From NCBI RefSeq assembly GCF_025642115.1, contig NZ_CP106753.1, positions 1,945,501 to 2,009,500 of the forward strand: a stretch of DNA of 64,000 nt. The letters are read 5' to 3'. The DNA comes from Chitiniphilus purpureus (GTDB lineage: Bacteria; Pseudomonadota; Gammaproteobacteria; Burkholderiales; Chitinibacteraceae). The number at the start of each line of letters is the position of its first letter. Positions within the stretch are counted from its first letter, which is position 1. Below, in pieces: positions 7,084 to 16,437 of this stretch. The position numbers were made by a program, and so were the translations under genes. The notes under the pieces are model-generated. The model had not been told where the DNA came from. It was given only the letters and a program-made list of their open reading frames with translations, and made no database searches.

Positions 7084-9342
7084 TCAATTCGCCGCGGCCA
7101 ACGCTGCCATGTTGACGATGCGGCGCACCGATGCGGTAGGGGTGAGGATATGGGCGGGGGCGGCGATGCCCAGCAGGATGGGGCCGATGGTGACGCCATC
7201 GCCGGCCGAGATCTTGAGCAGGTTGAACGAGATGTTGGCGGCCTCGATGTTGGGCATCACCAGGATGTTGGCCTCGCCCTTGAGGGTGGAGTTGGGGAAC
7301 ACCTGCTGACGGATCTGGCTGGAGAGCGCGGCGTCGCCGTGCATCTCGCCGTCGATCTCCAGCTCCGGGGCGCGGGCGCGCACCAGGGCGAGGGTGGCCT
7401 GCATCTTGCGGGCCGAGGGGCTGTCCAGCGTGCCGAAGCTGGAGTGGGACAGCAGCGCCACCTTGGGCTGGATGCCGAACTTGCGCACGGTGTCGGCGGC
7501 CATCAGGGTGATCTCGGCCAGCTGTTCGGCGCTGGGGTCGGGGTTGACGTAGGTGTCGGCGATGAAGACGTTGCCGCCGGGCAGCAGCAGGGCGTTCATG
7601 GCGGCGGTGGTGCATGCGCCGGCGGTGCGTCCGAGCACGTTGTGCAGATACCAGTGGTGTCGGTGGTATTGGCCATGCATGCCACAGATCAGCGCATCGG
7701 CTTCGCCACGGCGCACCATGAGCGCGCCGATCAGGGTGGTCTTGCCGCGCACCTCGGCGCGGGCGAGTTCCTCGGAGACGCCGCGGCGGGCCATGATCTG
7801 GTGATAGAGGGTCCAGTAGTCGCGGTAGCGTGGATCGTCCTCCTGGTTGCAGATCTCGAATTCGACACCGGCGCGGATGCGCAGGCCGAGCTGCTCGATG
7901 CGCAGCTCGATGACGCGGGGCCGGCCGATGAGGATGGGGTAGGCGAGCTTCATGTCGACGACTTCCTGGACGGCATGGAGCACGCGGGGGTCTTCGCCTT
8001 CGCAGAACACGACGCGTTTCTGTGCCTTGCGTGCGGCGACGAAGACGGGGCGCATGAAGAGGTTGGATTTGTAGACGAACTGGGTGAGTTCCTCGGTGTA
8101 GGCGGCGAAGTCGGTGATGGGTCGGGTGGCGACGCCGGCGTCGATGGCGGCCTGGGCGACGGCGGGGGCGATCTTGATGATGAGGCGGGGGTCGAAGGGT
8201 TTGGGGATGAGGTAGTCGGGGCCGAACTTGAGGTTCTGGCCGACGTAGGCATCGGCGACGACATCGGATTGTTCGGCCAGGGCGAGGTCGGCGATGGCGT
8301 CGACGGCGGCCTGCTTCATGGATTCGGTGATGGTGGTGGCGCCGACATCGAGCGCGCCGCGGAACATGAAGGGGAAGCACAGGACGTTGTTGACCTGGTT
8401 GGGGTAGTCGGAGCGCCCGGTGGCGATGATGGCATCCGGCCGTATCGCGAGTGCCGCCTCGGGCAGGATCTCCGGTTCCGGGTTGGCCAGCGCCAGGATC
8501 AACGGGCGCCTGGCCATCTGCGCCACCAGCTGCGGTTGCAACACGCCGCCGGCGGACAGGCCCAGGAAGATATCCGCGCCATCGATCACCTCGGCCAGCG
8601 TGCGTGCCTCGGTGGGTTGGGCAAAGGTGGCCTTGAGCGGGTCCATCAGCTCGGTGCGGCCCTGATGGACCACACCGGCCAGATCGGTCACCCAGATGTT
8701 GGCGCGCGGCAGACCCAGGTCCACCAGCAGGTTCAGACAGGCGATGGCGGCGGCACCGGCACCGCTGGCGACGAGCTTGACCGCGCCGATGTCCTTGCCC
8801 ACGAGACGCAGGCCGTTCTTGACGGCGGCGCCGACGATGATGGCGGTGCCATGCTGGTCGTCGTGGAACACGGGGATCTTCATGCGCTCGCGCAGCTTCT
8901 GCTCGACGTAGAAGCACTCTGGGGCCTTGATGTCCTCCAGGTTGATGCCGCCGAAGGTGGGTTCGAGGCTGGCGATGATCTCGACCAGGAGGTCCGGGTC
9001 CTTCTGTTCGATTTCGATGTCGAAGACGTCGATGCCGGCGAATTTCTTGAAGAGGACGCCTTTGCCTTCCATGACGGGTTTGCCGGCGAGGGGGCCGATG
9101 TCGCCAAGGCCGAGGACGGCGGTGCCGTTGGAGACGACGGCGACGAGGTTGCCGCGAGCGGTGAGGTTGCGTGCTTCGTTGGGGTCTTCGACGATGGCGA
9201 GGCAGGCGGCGGCGACGCCTGGGGAGTAGGCGAGGGCGAGGTCGCGCTGGCTGGAGAGGCCCTTGGTGGGGGTGACCTGGATCTTGCCCGGCCGCGGCAG
9301 CCGGTGGTAGGCCAGTGCTTGTTTCTTCAGCTCTTCATCCAT
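7084..9342 (-). CDS. Malic enzyme, MaeB type, copy 1
   Basis: A 752-residue two-domain protein: N-terminal malic enzyme (about 1-430), which converts malate to pyruvate and CO2, and a C-terminal phosphotransacetylase-like regulatory domain (about 430-752). It is nearly identical to the copy at 40539-42821 outside residues ~204-300. Here the second Rossmann strand reads WVTDLAG (D220, L221, A222), where the other copy and E. coli MaeB have CDSKG. The Lys associated with NADP preference is therefore missing, so NAD use is possible (inference). The ATG at 9342 has only a weak upstream purine stretch. A GC-rich hairpin separates it from the ABC operon. Confidence 0.9.
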   Translation of the reverse strand: MDEELKKQALAYHRLPRPGKIQVTPTKGLSSQRDLALAYSPGVAAACLAIVEDPNEARNLTARGNLVAVVSNGTAVLGLGDIGPLAGKPVMEGKGVLFKKFAGIDVFDIEIEQKDPDLLVEIIASLEPTFGGINLEDIKAPECFYVEQKLRERMKIPVFHDDQHGTAIIVGAAVKNGLRLVGKDIGAVKLVASGAGAAAIACLNLLVDLGLPRANIWVTDLAGVVHQGRTELMDPLKATFAQPTEARTLAEVIDGADIFLGLSAGGVLQPQLVAQMARRPLILALANPEPEILPEAALAIRPDAIIATGRSDYPNQVNNVLCFPFMFRGALDVGATTITESMKQAAVDAIADLALAEQSDVVADAYVGQNLKFGPDYLIPKPFDPRLIIKIAPAVAQAAIDAGVATRPITDFAAYTEELTQFVYKSNLFMRPVFVAARKAQKRVVFCEGEDPRVLHAVQEVVDMKLAYPILIGRPRVIELRIEQLGLRIRAGVEFEICNQEDDPRYRDYWTLYHQIMARRGVSEELARAEVRGKTTLIGALMVRRGEADALICGMHGQYHRHHWYLHNVLGRTAGACTTAAMNALLLPGGNVFIADTYVNPDPSAEQLAEITLMAADTVRKFGIQPKVALLSHSSFGTLDSPSARKMQATLALVRARAPELEIDGEMHGDAALSSQIRQQVFPNSTLKGEANILVMPNIEAANISFNLLKISAGDGVTIGPILLGIAAPAHILTPTASVRRIVNMAALAAAN
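7092..9309. repeat. Long direct repeat, copy 1 (malic enzyme gene)
   Basis: By eye this segment matches 40574-42788 with only scattered single-base differences, in two arms: 7092-8442 (about 1.35 kb) and 8734-9309 (about 0.58 kb). The intervening 8443-8733 is strongly different. The repeat starts and stops just inside the two coding sequences, which fits gene conversion between paralogues. Both copies have the same orientation. Confidence 0.9.
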
Positions 9343-9413
9343 GCGGAACGCTCGCTGGCAATGCGGTTGAGGCGGGCGGTGTGCGGCCCGCTGCGAAGAA
9401 GGCGGTGGGCAAG

Positions 9414-9443
9414 GCCCGGCCGGCCGGTGGGCGCCGGCCGGGC
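9414..9443. terminator. GC-rich hairpin between ABC ATPase and malic enzyme 1
   Basis: A perfect 11-bp inverted repeat, GCCCGGCCGGC (9414-9424) and GCCGGCCGGGC (9433-9443), with an 8-nt loop, lies 20 nt past the ABC ATPase stop codon. There is no T run, so termination would be weak or Rho-assisted. Confidence 0.4.
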
Positions 9444-9462
9444 TGCCCCAGGTCCGCCCGGA

Positions 9463-10533
9463 TCAGGCGGCGGCCGGTGCGGCGAACACCCAGCAGTCCT
9501 CAGCCGGGAACTCGATCCAGTACTCACCGGCGGCGCGCGGCTCCTGGCCGAACGCCCTGAAACGCATGCCCTGCTGGTGGAACAGGTATTCCCAGCGATC
9601 GCCCAGATACATCGAGGTCGTCAGTTGGGCCTGGATGCGGTTGGGGCCGGGGCCGTCGGCCACCTTGAGCCGCTCCAGCCGCACCACCGCCTGCGCGGCG
9701 GCGCCCACCGGCAGCCAGTCGATCGCGCGGCCGGTGAGCTGCCAGTCCTGACCGCCCAGGCGCACCTGATCGCCGTCCACGCTCAGCACCTCGGCGCTGA
9801 GCTTGTTGTTGCTGCCCATGAACTCGGCGGCATAAAGCGTGCGCGGGGTGCCGTACAGCTCGGCCGGCGTGCCTTCCTGTTCGATGCGGCCATTGCGCAG
9901 CAGCAGGATGCGGTCGGACATCGCCATCGCCTCGGTCTGATCGTGGGTGACACACAGCGCCGACAGGTTCAGATCAATGATCAGCTCGCGCAGCCAGGCG
10001 CGCGCTTCTTCGCGCAGCTTGGCGTCCAGGTTGGAAAGCGGCTCGTCCAGCAGGATCACCGGCGGGTTGTAGACCAGGGCGCGGGCGATGGCGACGCGCT
10101 GCTGCTGTCCGCCCGAAAGCTGGAACGGATAGCGCTTGGCCAGATGGCCCAGCCCCAACTGCCCCAACGCGTGGGCCACCCGCTGCTCGCGCTCGGCGCG
10201 CTTCACGTTGCGCAGCTTGAGCCCATAGCCCACGTTCTCGGCCACAGTGCGGTGCGGCCACAGCGCATAGGACTGGAACACCAGGCCCAGTGAGCGCTGT
10301 TCCACCGGCAGGTTGGCCCCGGCCGCGTCGTACAGCGGCTGCCCGTCGAGCAGGATGCGGCCCCGGTTGGGCTGTTCCAGCCCGGCCACGGCGCGCAGGA
10401 GCGTGGTCTTGCCGCTGCCCGAGGCGCCCAGCAGCGAGACCACCTCGCCTGCGCGCAGTTGGAACGAAACGCCTTCGAGCACCTTGACGCCGTCATAGGC
10501 CAGATGCAGGTCTTCAACGATCAGCTTAGTCAT
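9463..10533 (-). CDS. ABC importer ATP-binding subunit, FbpC/PotA-like
   Basis: A 356-residue cytoplasmic ATPase. Walker A GASGSGKTT, Q loop LVFQSYALWPHRT, signature LSGGQQQRVAIARAL and Walker B VILLDEPLSNLDAK appear in order, followed by a ~120-residue TOBE-type C-terminal domain seen in iron, polyamine, phosphonate and sugar importers. It overlaps the permease gene by 8 nt and is the last gene of a binding protein-permease-ATPase operon. The divergent two-component system probably controls it. The substrate cannot be fixed from sequence; ferric iron or a phosphorylated or carboxylated organic compound are the usual choices for this layout. Confidence 0.9.
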   Translation of the reverse strand: MTKLIVEDLHLAYDGVKVLEGVSFQLRAGEVVSLLGASGSGKTTLLRAVAGLEQPNRGRILLDGQPLYDAAGANLPVEQRSLGLVFQSYALWPHRTVAENVGYGLKLRNVKRAEREQRVAHALGQLGLGHLAKRYPFQLSGGQQQRVAIARALVYNPPVILLDEPLSNLDAKLREEARAWLRELIIDLNLSALCVTHDQTEAMAMSDRILLLRNGRIEQEGTPAELYGTPRTLYAAEFMGSNNKLSAEVLSVDGDQVRLGGQDWQLTGRAIDWLPVGAAAQAVVRLERLKVADGPGPNRIQAQLTTSMYLGDRWEYLFHQQGMRFRAFGQEPRAAGEYWIEFPAEDCWVFAAPAAA

Positions 10534-12262
10534 GCAATTTCACTCCAAAGCGCAGTGCGAGCGCGAGCCCGGCACCGACCATCAATACATTGACGACAGA
10601 CAGTGCCGCCACCTGTTCCACGGCGCCGGCGGCCCATAGCGATACCAGCAGCGAACCGATCACTTCGGTACCGGGCGAGAGCAGGTACACCCCGGTCGAG
10701 TATTCGCGCTCGAAGATCATGAACACCAGCAGCCAACTGGCGAGCAGCCCATGGCGGATCAGTGGCAGCGTCACGTGGCGGCTGGTCTGGGCACGGCTGG
10801 CGCCCACGCTGCGCGCGGCTTCTTCCAGCTCGGGGCCGACCTGCAGCAGCGCGCCCTGGATCAGCCGCATGCCATAGGCGAGCCACACCACCGTGTAGGC
10901 GAGCCAGATGCAGATCATCGAGTTCTTGAACTCCTTCAGGCCGGGCATGAACAGGAACACCCACAGAAAGGCCAGACCCGCCAGCAGGCCGGGCACCGCG
11001 CGCGGCACCAGCACCAGGTAGTCGGCGAGCTTCACGCCCCAGTCGTTGCGCCGATGGCCGGCAAGGCCGATCGCGGTGTAGCAGAACACCGCGGCGGCAC
11101 CGCCCAACAGGCCGACGCCGAAGCTGTTGACCATGGCACGCACCAGGTTGTCCTGCTCGAACAGGGTGGTGAAGTTCTCAATCGTCAGCGCCTGCCACAG
11201 CGACACCCCCTCACCCCACTGGTTCACGAAGGCACGCAGCGTGATGCCGGACAACGGCACGAACACGGTGACCAGCAGCCACAGCATCACCAGGCCGAAC
11301 GGCAGCCAGCGCCAATGACCCAGTGGCAGGGTCTGCTGGCGGCTGGCCTTGCCCTTGACCGCGACAAAGCGCTTGGTGTTGCGCAGCAGGCGCCGTTGCA
11401 GCAGCACCAGCGGCACCGTCACCAGGATGATGAGCACCGCCACCACCGCCATCAGGTGATACGACGGGATGCCCAGCTTGTTGGTCAGCTTATATAGATA
11501 AGTGGTCAGCACCAGGTGCCCTTCGGGGTCGCCCAGCACCAGCGGCAGGCCGAATACTTCGAAGCCGAGGAAGAACACCAGCACCGCGGCGAACAGCAGT
11601 GACGGCATGATCATCGGCAGGCTGACGTCGTAGGCCACCCGCAGCGGCCCGGCACCGGCCACGCGTGCCGCCTCCTCGACATCCGAGCCCAGGTTGCGCA
11701 GCGCCGACGAGCAGTAGAGGTACACATGCGGCACGTGGGTCAGTCCGGCGATCGCTGCGATGCCGAGCATCGAATATGGATTCCACGGCACGCTGCCGAA
11801 CCATTGCTGCCACCAGGCGGAATAGAACCCGACCGGGCCGGCGGCCACCACATAGCCAAAGCCGAGCACCATGGGCGAGATGAACACCGGCGTGAGCAGC
11901 ATGGGCTCCAGCCAGCGTCGTCCGGGCAGGTCGGTGCGGGTCATCAGGAAGGCGAGCACCGCCCCCAACGGTACCGAGATGAGCAGCATGCCGCTGGCGA
12001 TCACCACCGAGTTGCGCAGCGCGGACCAGAAATCCGGATCGGCGAACACAAAGCGGTAGGCATCCAGCGAGAGCGCCTTGTTGGGCATGAAGAACGGCGC
12101 ATTGAGCAGGCTCTGGTAGACGATCAGCGCCAGCGGGACCGCGACCACCAGCGTGGTCAGCCCCAGCACCAGCCAGCGCAGGACGTCGGGGGACGCGGCG
12201 CGGCGCCGGGTGGGTGCCGAGGATGCGGCCATGGGCGGCGCGGAAGAACTGACGGCAGTCAT
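10526..12262 (-). CDS. ABC importer permease, duplicated FbpB/ThiP-like
   Basis: A 578-residue inner-membrane protein formed by two fused permease halves of about six helices each. Each half has an EAA loop that docks with the ATPase: EEAARVAGAGPLRVAYDVSLP in the first half and EEAARSVGASRAQTSRHVTLP in the second. Fused permeases of this size are typical of FbpB, ThiP and phosphonate/phosphoglycerate-type importers. The gene starts 90 nt after the binding protein gene and overlaps the ATPase gene by 8 nt, so translation of the last two is coupled. Confidence 0.9.
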   Translation of the reverse strand: MTAVSSSAPPMAASSAPTRRRAASPDVLRWLVLGLTTLVVAVPLALIVYQSLLNAPFFMPNKALSLDAYRFVFADPDFWSALRNSVVIASGMLLISVPLGAVLAFLMTRTDLPGRRWLEPMLLTPVFISPMVLGFGYVVAAGPVGFYSAWWQQWFGSVPWNPYSMLGIAAIAGLTHVPHVYLYCSSALRNLGSDVEEAARVAGAGPLRVAYDVSLPMIMPSLLFAAVLVFFLGFEVFGLPLVLGDPEGHLVLTTYLYKLTNKLGIPSYHLMAVVAVLIILVTVPLVLLQRRLLRNTKRFVAVKGKASRQQTLPLGHWRWLPFGLVMLWLLVTVFVPLSGITLRAFVNQWGEGVSLWQALTIENFTTLFEQDNLVRAMVNSFGVGLLGGAAAVFCYTAIGLAGHRRNDWGVKLADYLVLVPRAVPGLLAGLAFLWVFLFMPGLKEFKNSMICIWLAYTVVWLAYGMRLIQGALLQVGPELEEAARSVGASRAQTSRHVTLPLIRHGLLASWLLVFMIFEREYSTGVYLLSPGTEVIGSLLVSLWAAGAVEQVAALSVVNVLMVGAGLALALRFGVKLHD

Positions 12263-12351
12263 GGCAATACTCCAGCGTGCGCATCAACAACCGTGATGCA
12301 CAGGCAATCGAAAACGGCGGGGTTGGGGGGCGCAGCGCCCCCCGGCAGGGA

Positions 12352-13446
12352 TCAGCGCTGGATGGCCTGGCGCCACTGCTTGAGGAATTCCAGGCGCTTG
12401 GCCTGATCGAGGTAGACCAGCAGTCCGGGGCCGACCTGGATGGGCTTGAGGCTGTTGCCCAACAGCTTGGTCAGCTCGGAGATGGTGGTCTCGCCGGTGA
12501 CATCGGCCCGCAGCGAATACAGGTCCGATTCCTGCGCCAGCAGCGTCTGGCCGCGCTTGGAAAGCAGGTAGTCGACCCACAGCCGGGCGGCGTTGGGGTT
12601 CTTGGCGTTCTTGGCGATCGTCATCAGCCGGCTCATCACCAGCGTGTAGTCCTTCGGATAGACGTAACCGATCGCCGGATCCTTCTTGGCCTTGGCATAG
12701 GCGTACGAGCCGATCATGTTGTAGCCGATCAGGTTCTCGCCCGACGAGATGCGCTCGAGCATGGTGCCGGTGGAGGATTGCAGCCGCAGCCCGCTGCTGC
12801 CCATGGTGCGCACGATGTCCCAGGTGGCGGCGCCGCCAGCGCGCACGTCCTGCGTCAGATAGGTGAAGCCGACACCGGATTTCTCGATGTCGTAGGTAGT
12901 GATCTTGCCTTTGAACTTCTCCGGGTTGCCCTTGATGAGCTTGGCGAGGTCCGCATGGGTATGCGGCACTTCGGCGGCCGAGAGCAGGCGCTTGTTGTAG
13001 ACGAACACCACCGGCTCGTAGGTGGTGCCGTAGGCCTGGTTCTGGTAGTACGACCAGGACGGCAGCTTGGGGATCTCGGGCGAGCTGTAGGAGGCGGTGA
13101 AGCCGTCATTGACCAGCTTGATCTGCAGGTCCATCGCCGAGCTCCACAGCACGTCGGCGCTGGTGCTGCCGGCGGCGCTTTCGCTGATGAAGCGGTTGTA
13201 GAGCTCAGTGGTGTTCATGTCGTTGTATTCGACCTTGATTCCCGGATAGAGCGCTTCGAAATCCTTGAGCAGGGGTCGGGCCGCTGCGGTATCGGTGGCG
13301 GCGTAGATGATGAGCTTGCCTTCCTTCTTGGCGGCGGCCACCAGGTTGGCGTAGCTGGACGGGTAGTGGTCCGGGTAGGGCTTGGCAAAGGCGGACAGCG
13401 AGAGCGCCAGGGCGGTGGCCGCGGCGAAGTACGTAGCGGTTTTCAT
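12352..13446 (-). CDS. ABC importer periplasmic substrate-binding protein
   Basis: The ATG at 13446 is chosen because it gives a clean signal peptide (MKTATYFAAATALALSLSAFAKP) and has GGAG upstream; the frame is open further upstream. The 364-residue product has the type II binding-protein layout of the Fe(III)/2-aminoethylphosphonate group: LVAAAKKEGKLIIYAATD near the N-terminus, ADVLWSSAMD, and PVVFVYNKRLL before the hinge. It captures the ligand in the periplasm for the permease/ATPase pair downstream. The tyrosine pair of classical ferric-binding proteins is not clearly present, so an organic substrate is at least as likely as iron. Confidence 0.87.
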   Translation of the reverse strand: MKTATYFAAATALALSLSAFAKPYPDHYPSSYANLVAAAKKEGKLIIYAATDTAAARPLLKDFEALYPGIKVEYNDMNTTELYNRFISESAAGSTSADVLWSSAMDLQIKLVNDGFTASYSSPEIPKLPSWSYYQNQAYGTTYEPVVFVYNKRLLSAAEVPHTHADLAKLIKGNPEKFKGKITTYDIEKSGVGFTYLTQDVRAGGAATWDIVRTMGSSGLRLQSSTGTMLERISSGENLIGYNMIGSYAYAKAKKDPAIGYVYPKDYTLVMSRLMTIAKNAKNPNAARLWVDYLLSKRGQTLLAQESDLYSLRADVTGETTISELTKLLGNSLKPIQVGPGLLVYLDQAKRLEFLKQWRQAIQR

Positions 13447-13751
13447 CGGATACTCCAGTAACTCCATTATGGTCACTACGGCAATATCGTTACCGTAGCG
13501 CTTTATATGCCCTTGGCGGATCAGACGCGCGGGCCTCCCCTTGTCGCCGGGGAAAGGTCGTCGGCGTGACCGCTGGGTGCCTTGCCGCACCCGCCGGCCA
13601 CGATGCGGCCTTTACTGTGAGGCCATGCTAGCGCCGCGGCTCTTTCTGATCGCTTTCAGGTTGTGATGACGGCAGAATATCGTTATGCGCTTTGGTTTCG
13701 CGGTGGTGCTTGGCTAAACTGAGCTTTCCGTTTTCCCGCCCCCGTGCCGCA
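13447..13751. promoter_or_regulatory. Divergent promoter region with repeated AATATCGTTA motif
   Basis: About 305 nt between the leftward ABC importer and the rightward two-component operon. The 10-mer AATATCGTTA occurs twice, at 13483-13492 and 13676-13685, each followed within a few bases by GCGCTTT. One copy is near each gene start, as expected for a response-regulator operator serving both promoters. No coding sequence was seen here. Confidence 0.45.
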
Positions 13752-14417
13752 ATGCGCATCCTGCTCGTCGAAGACAATCTGACATTGGCCCAGTCGCTCT
13801 CCAGGGCGTTGACCCAGGCCGGTTTCACGGTCGATACCATGCATAACGGCAGCGATGCCGACAGCGTGCTGCGCACCCAGGACTACGCGTTGGCCATCCT
13901 GGATCTGGGGCTGCCCAAGCTCGACGGCTGGGAGGTGCTCAAGCGCATGCGGGCACGCAAGCAGCGCATGCCGGTGTTGATCCTTACAGCGCACGGCTCG
14001 GTGGAGGATCGGGTGCGTGGCCTGGATCTGGGCGCGGACGACTACCTGGCCAAACCGTTCGACCTGTCCGAGCTGGAGGCCCGCGCCCGCGCGCTGATCC
14101 GGCGCAGCCACGGGCTGGAGAACGCGCAGATCAGTTGCGGCCCGCTGTGGTACGACAGCATCAGCCGCGTGTTCAGCATCGGCGATGCGCCATTGAGCCT
14201 GACGCCGCGTGAGCACGAGGTGCTTGAAGTGCTGATGCTGCGCGGCGGCAAGGCGGTGAGCAAGGATGCATTGTGGGAGAAGATCGCCGGGTTGGACGAC
14301 CAGGCCAGCGCCGACGCGGTGGAGATCTATGTGCACCGGCTGCGCAAGAAGCTGGACGGGAGCGGCGTGGGCATCGTCACGCTGCGCGGCCTTGGCTACC
14401 TGCTGCAGGCGAAGTGA
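13752..14417 (+). CDS. OmpR-type response regulator, TctD-like
   Basis: A 221-residue DNA-binding regulator. The receiver domain (1-~115) has the acidic pair in LLVEDN, the phospho-acceptor Asp in LAILDLGLPKLDGWEV, the Thr in LILTAHG and the Lys in DYLAKPFD. The C-terminal winged helix contains LTPREHEVLEVLMLRGGKAVSKDAL and VEIYVHRLRKKL. The ATG at 13752 gives the standard MRILLVEDN start. Its stop overlaps the kinase start by one base (TGATG). It most likely controls the divergent ABC importer, as TctD does for the tricarboxylate transporter. Confidence 0.9.
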   Translation: MRILLVEDNLTLAQSLSRALTQAGFTVDTMHNGSDADSVLRTQDYALAILDLGLPKLDGWEVLKRMRARKQRMPVLILTAHGSVEDRVRGLDLGADDYLAKPFDLSELEARARALIRRSHGLENAQISCGPLWYDSISRVFSIGDAPLSLTPREHEVLEVLMLRGGKAVSKDALWEKIAGLDDQASADAVEIYVHRLRKKLDGSGVGIVTLRGLGYLLQAK

Positions 14418-15814
14418 TGCGCAGCCTGCGCCTGCATCTGATCCTGTGGCTGCTGCCGGCGCTGCTGTGCCTGCTGGCGCTCGATGCGGTATTGACCTAC
14501 CGGCGTGCCACCAGCGCCGCCAACGTGGCGTTCGATCGCACGCTGTTCAGCTCGGCCAAGGCCATCGCCGAGGGCATCCGGGTGCGCGAAGGCCAGATCA
14601 CCGTGGATATCCCGTACCTTGCGCTGGAGATCTTCGAATCCAACGCCGAAGGGCGCATCTACTACAAGGTCAGCGAAGACAAAGGGCGCTACCTGACCGG
14701 CTACGAGGACCTGCCGCCCCCGCCGCGCCGCGATCTGCGCTTTTACCGGCCGGTGTACTACGAGGCGGACTATCGCGAGGTGCCGCTGCGCTTGATCGCG
14801 CTGCGCCAGCCGGTGCACGACGTGGCGAGCGGCACCACCCGTGTGGTATGGGTGCAGGTGGGCGAAACGCCCGAGCTGCGACGCGATCTGGCGCGCGAGA
14901 TCCTGATCGGTGCGCTGCAGCAGGAGGCGCTGCTGGTGGCGCTGGCGCTGCTGATCGTGCTGATCGCCACCCATCGGGGGCTGGCGCCGCTGCGCCTGCT
15001 GTCCGCGCAGGTGGCGGCACGTGCGGACAACGATCTGTCGCCGGTGACGGTGACCCAGCTGCCGAGTGAATTGGGCCCGTTGGTCGATGCGCTCAACCAG
15101 TACGTGACGCGGATGGGGCGCATGCTGGGCGCGCGGCGACGCTTCTTCGTCGACGCCGCCCACCAGTTGAAGACCCCGCTGGCCATCCTGCGCGCGCAGA
15201 CCCAGATGGCGCTGCGCGAGCACGATCCCGACGACATCCGGCGCGGTCTCCTGGATATGGAGGAAACGCTGACCCATGCCAGTCGCGGCGTGCAGCAATT
15301 GCTGTCGTTGGCGCGCCTGGAGCCGGACAGTGGCTATGACGTGGCACTCGAAGCAGTCGACCTGGCCGCGCTGGTGCGCGAGCTGGCGCTGGATTGGGCG
15401 CCGGTGGCGTTGTCCGCCGGGATCGAGCTGGGCTACGAGGGTCCGCAGCAGCAGTTCATCCAGGGTCGGCGCGAGCTGTTGCAGGAAATGATCAGCAACC
15501 TGATCGACAATGCCTTGCGCTACAGCGGCGGCGGGACTGTGCTGCTCGCGGTGGCGCAGGACGAGGACGGTGTCGTGCTGCAGGTGATCGATCAGGGGCA
15601 GGGCGTGCCGCTGGACGAGGTCGATTCCCTGTTCAAGCGCTTCTACCGGGGGCCTGCGCCCAAAGGCGAAGGCAGCGGGCTGGGGCTGGCGATCGTGCGC
15701 GAGATCGCGCATCGCCACGGCGGCGATGCCACGCTGGAAGCCACAGCGGGCGGCGGCCTGACGGTGACGCTGCGCTTTCCGTCGCCAGCAGCGGCCATCC
15801 CGGAGCCTGCCTGA
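14417..15814 (+). CDS. Sensor histidine kinase, TctE-like
   Basis: A 465-residue inner-membrane kinase. A first membrane helix (about 5-25) and a second (about 170-192) flank a ~145-residue periplasmic domain of the kind found in TctE-type kinases. HAMP and dimerisation follow with phospho-acceptor His in FFVDAAHQLKTPLAIL. The ATPase domain has an N box EMISNLIDNALRY, G1 IDQGQGVP, F box FKRFYRG and G2 GSGLGLAIV. It phosphorylates the regulator encoded just upstream. The signal is probably the ligand of the divergent ABC importer. Confidence 0.9.
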   Translation: MRSLRLHLILWLLPALLCLLALDAVLTYRRATSAANVAFDRTLFSSAKAIAEGIRVREGQITVDIPYLALEIFESNAEGRIYYKVSEDKGRYLTGYEDLPPPPRRDLRFYRPVYYEADYREVPLRLIALRQPVHDVASGTTRVVWVQVGETPELRRDLAREILIGALQQEALLVALALLIVLIATHRGLAPLRLLSAQVAARADNDLSPVTVTQLPSELGPLVDALNQYVTRMGRMLGARRRFFVDAAHQLKTPLAILRAQTQMALREHDPDDIRRGLLDMEETLTHASRGVQQLLSLARLEPDSGYDVALEAVDLAALVRELALDWAPVALSAGIELGYEGPQQQFIQGRRELLQEMISNLIDNALRYSGGGTVLLAVAQDEDGVVLQVIDQGQGVPLDEVDSLFKRFYRGPAPKGEGSGLGLAIVREIAHRHGGDATLEATAGGGLTVTLRFPSPAAAIPEPA

Positions 15815-15885
15815 GCCGCCTCGGCGGACGCGCGCGCGGCACGGCTGACGCAGCATGGTCGCGGTGCAAGCAGCCGATTGCGGTT

Positions 15886-16437
15886 TCAGCCGGTGGCGGC
15901 CAGCAGCGTCAGCACCGCGGCGGCAGCCTGCTGTACGGTCAGCCGGGCCGTATCCAGGCGCAGCTCGGGATGCAGCGGTGCTTCGTAGGGCGAATCGATG
16001 CCGGTGAAGTCCGGCAGCAGGCCGGCACGGGCCCGCCGGTACAGTCCTTTGGGGTCGCGCGCTTCGGCCAGCGCCAGCGGTGCATCGACCAGCACTTCGT
16101 AGAAGGGCTGTGCCGCGAGGCGCGCCCGCACCGCATCCCGATCGGCGCGCAGCGGCGAGATCAGCGCCACGAGGACGATCGTGCCCTGCTCGGCCAGGGC
16201 CTTGGCGAGCTCGCCGGTCCGGCGTACATGCTCGCTGCGATCGGCCAGCGAGAACCCCAGATCGCGGCTCGTTCCACGGCGCAGCCGATCACCGTCGAGC
16301 AGTTGCACGCGCCGTCCCTGCTGATGCAGCGTGTGCTCGACACAGCTGGCGATGCTGGATTTGCCCGCGCCCGACAGGCCGGTCAGCCACACCACGGCGG
16401 CACGCTGCATGCCGTCCCCGGTCCCGTGCTGCGCCAT
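15886..16437 (-). CDS. cysC: Adenylylsulfate (APS) kinase
   Basis: Phosphorylates adenosine 5'-phosphosulfate to PAPS. It has P-loop GLSGAGKSS, LLDGDRLRRGTSRDLGFSLADRSEHVRR, and the CysC signature EARDPKGLYRRARAG...FTGIDSPYEAP. Starts at 16461, 16437 and 16410 are all possible. A TACAAT -10-like box sits ~10 nt before 16461, which favours the inner starts, and 16437 (183 residues) is used here. The gene is alone, convergent with the sensor kinase gene, with no cysD or cysN beside it. PAPS could serve sulfate assimilation or sulfation. Confidence 0.88.
   Translation of the reverse strand: MAQHGTGDGMQRAAVVWLTGLSGAGKSSIASCVEHTLHQQGRRVQLLDGDRLRRGTSRDLGFSLADRSEHVRRTGELAKALAEQGTIVLVALISPLRADRDAVRARLAAQPFYEVLVDAPLALAEARDPKGLYRRARAGLLPDFTGIDSPYEAPLHPELRLDTARLTVQQAAAAVLTLLAATG

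Noticed and set aside
7084..9342. Copy 1 of malic enzyme as a pseudogene or assembly duplicate
   Set aside because: The frame is complete, the flanking genes differ from those of copy 2, and the divergent island encodes a sensible Rossmann segment; an assembly chimera remains testable with long reads.
7150..10293. 1047-codon open frame on the + strand over malic enzyme 1 and the ABC ATPase gene
   Set aside because: The translation is Gly/Asp/Val low-complexity typical of an antisense shadow, and both real genes on the other strand have full family motifs.
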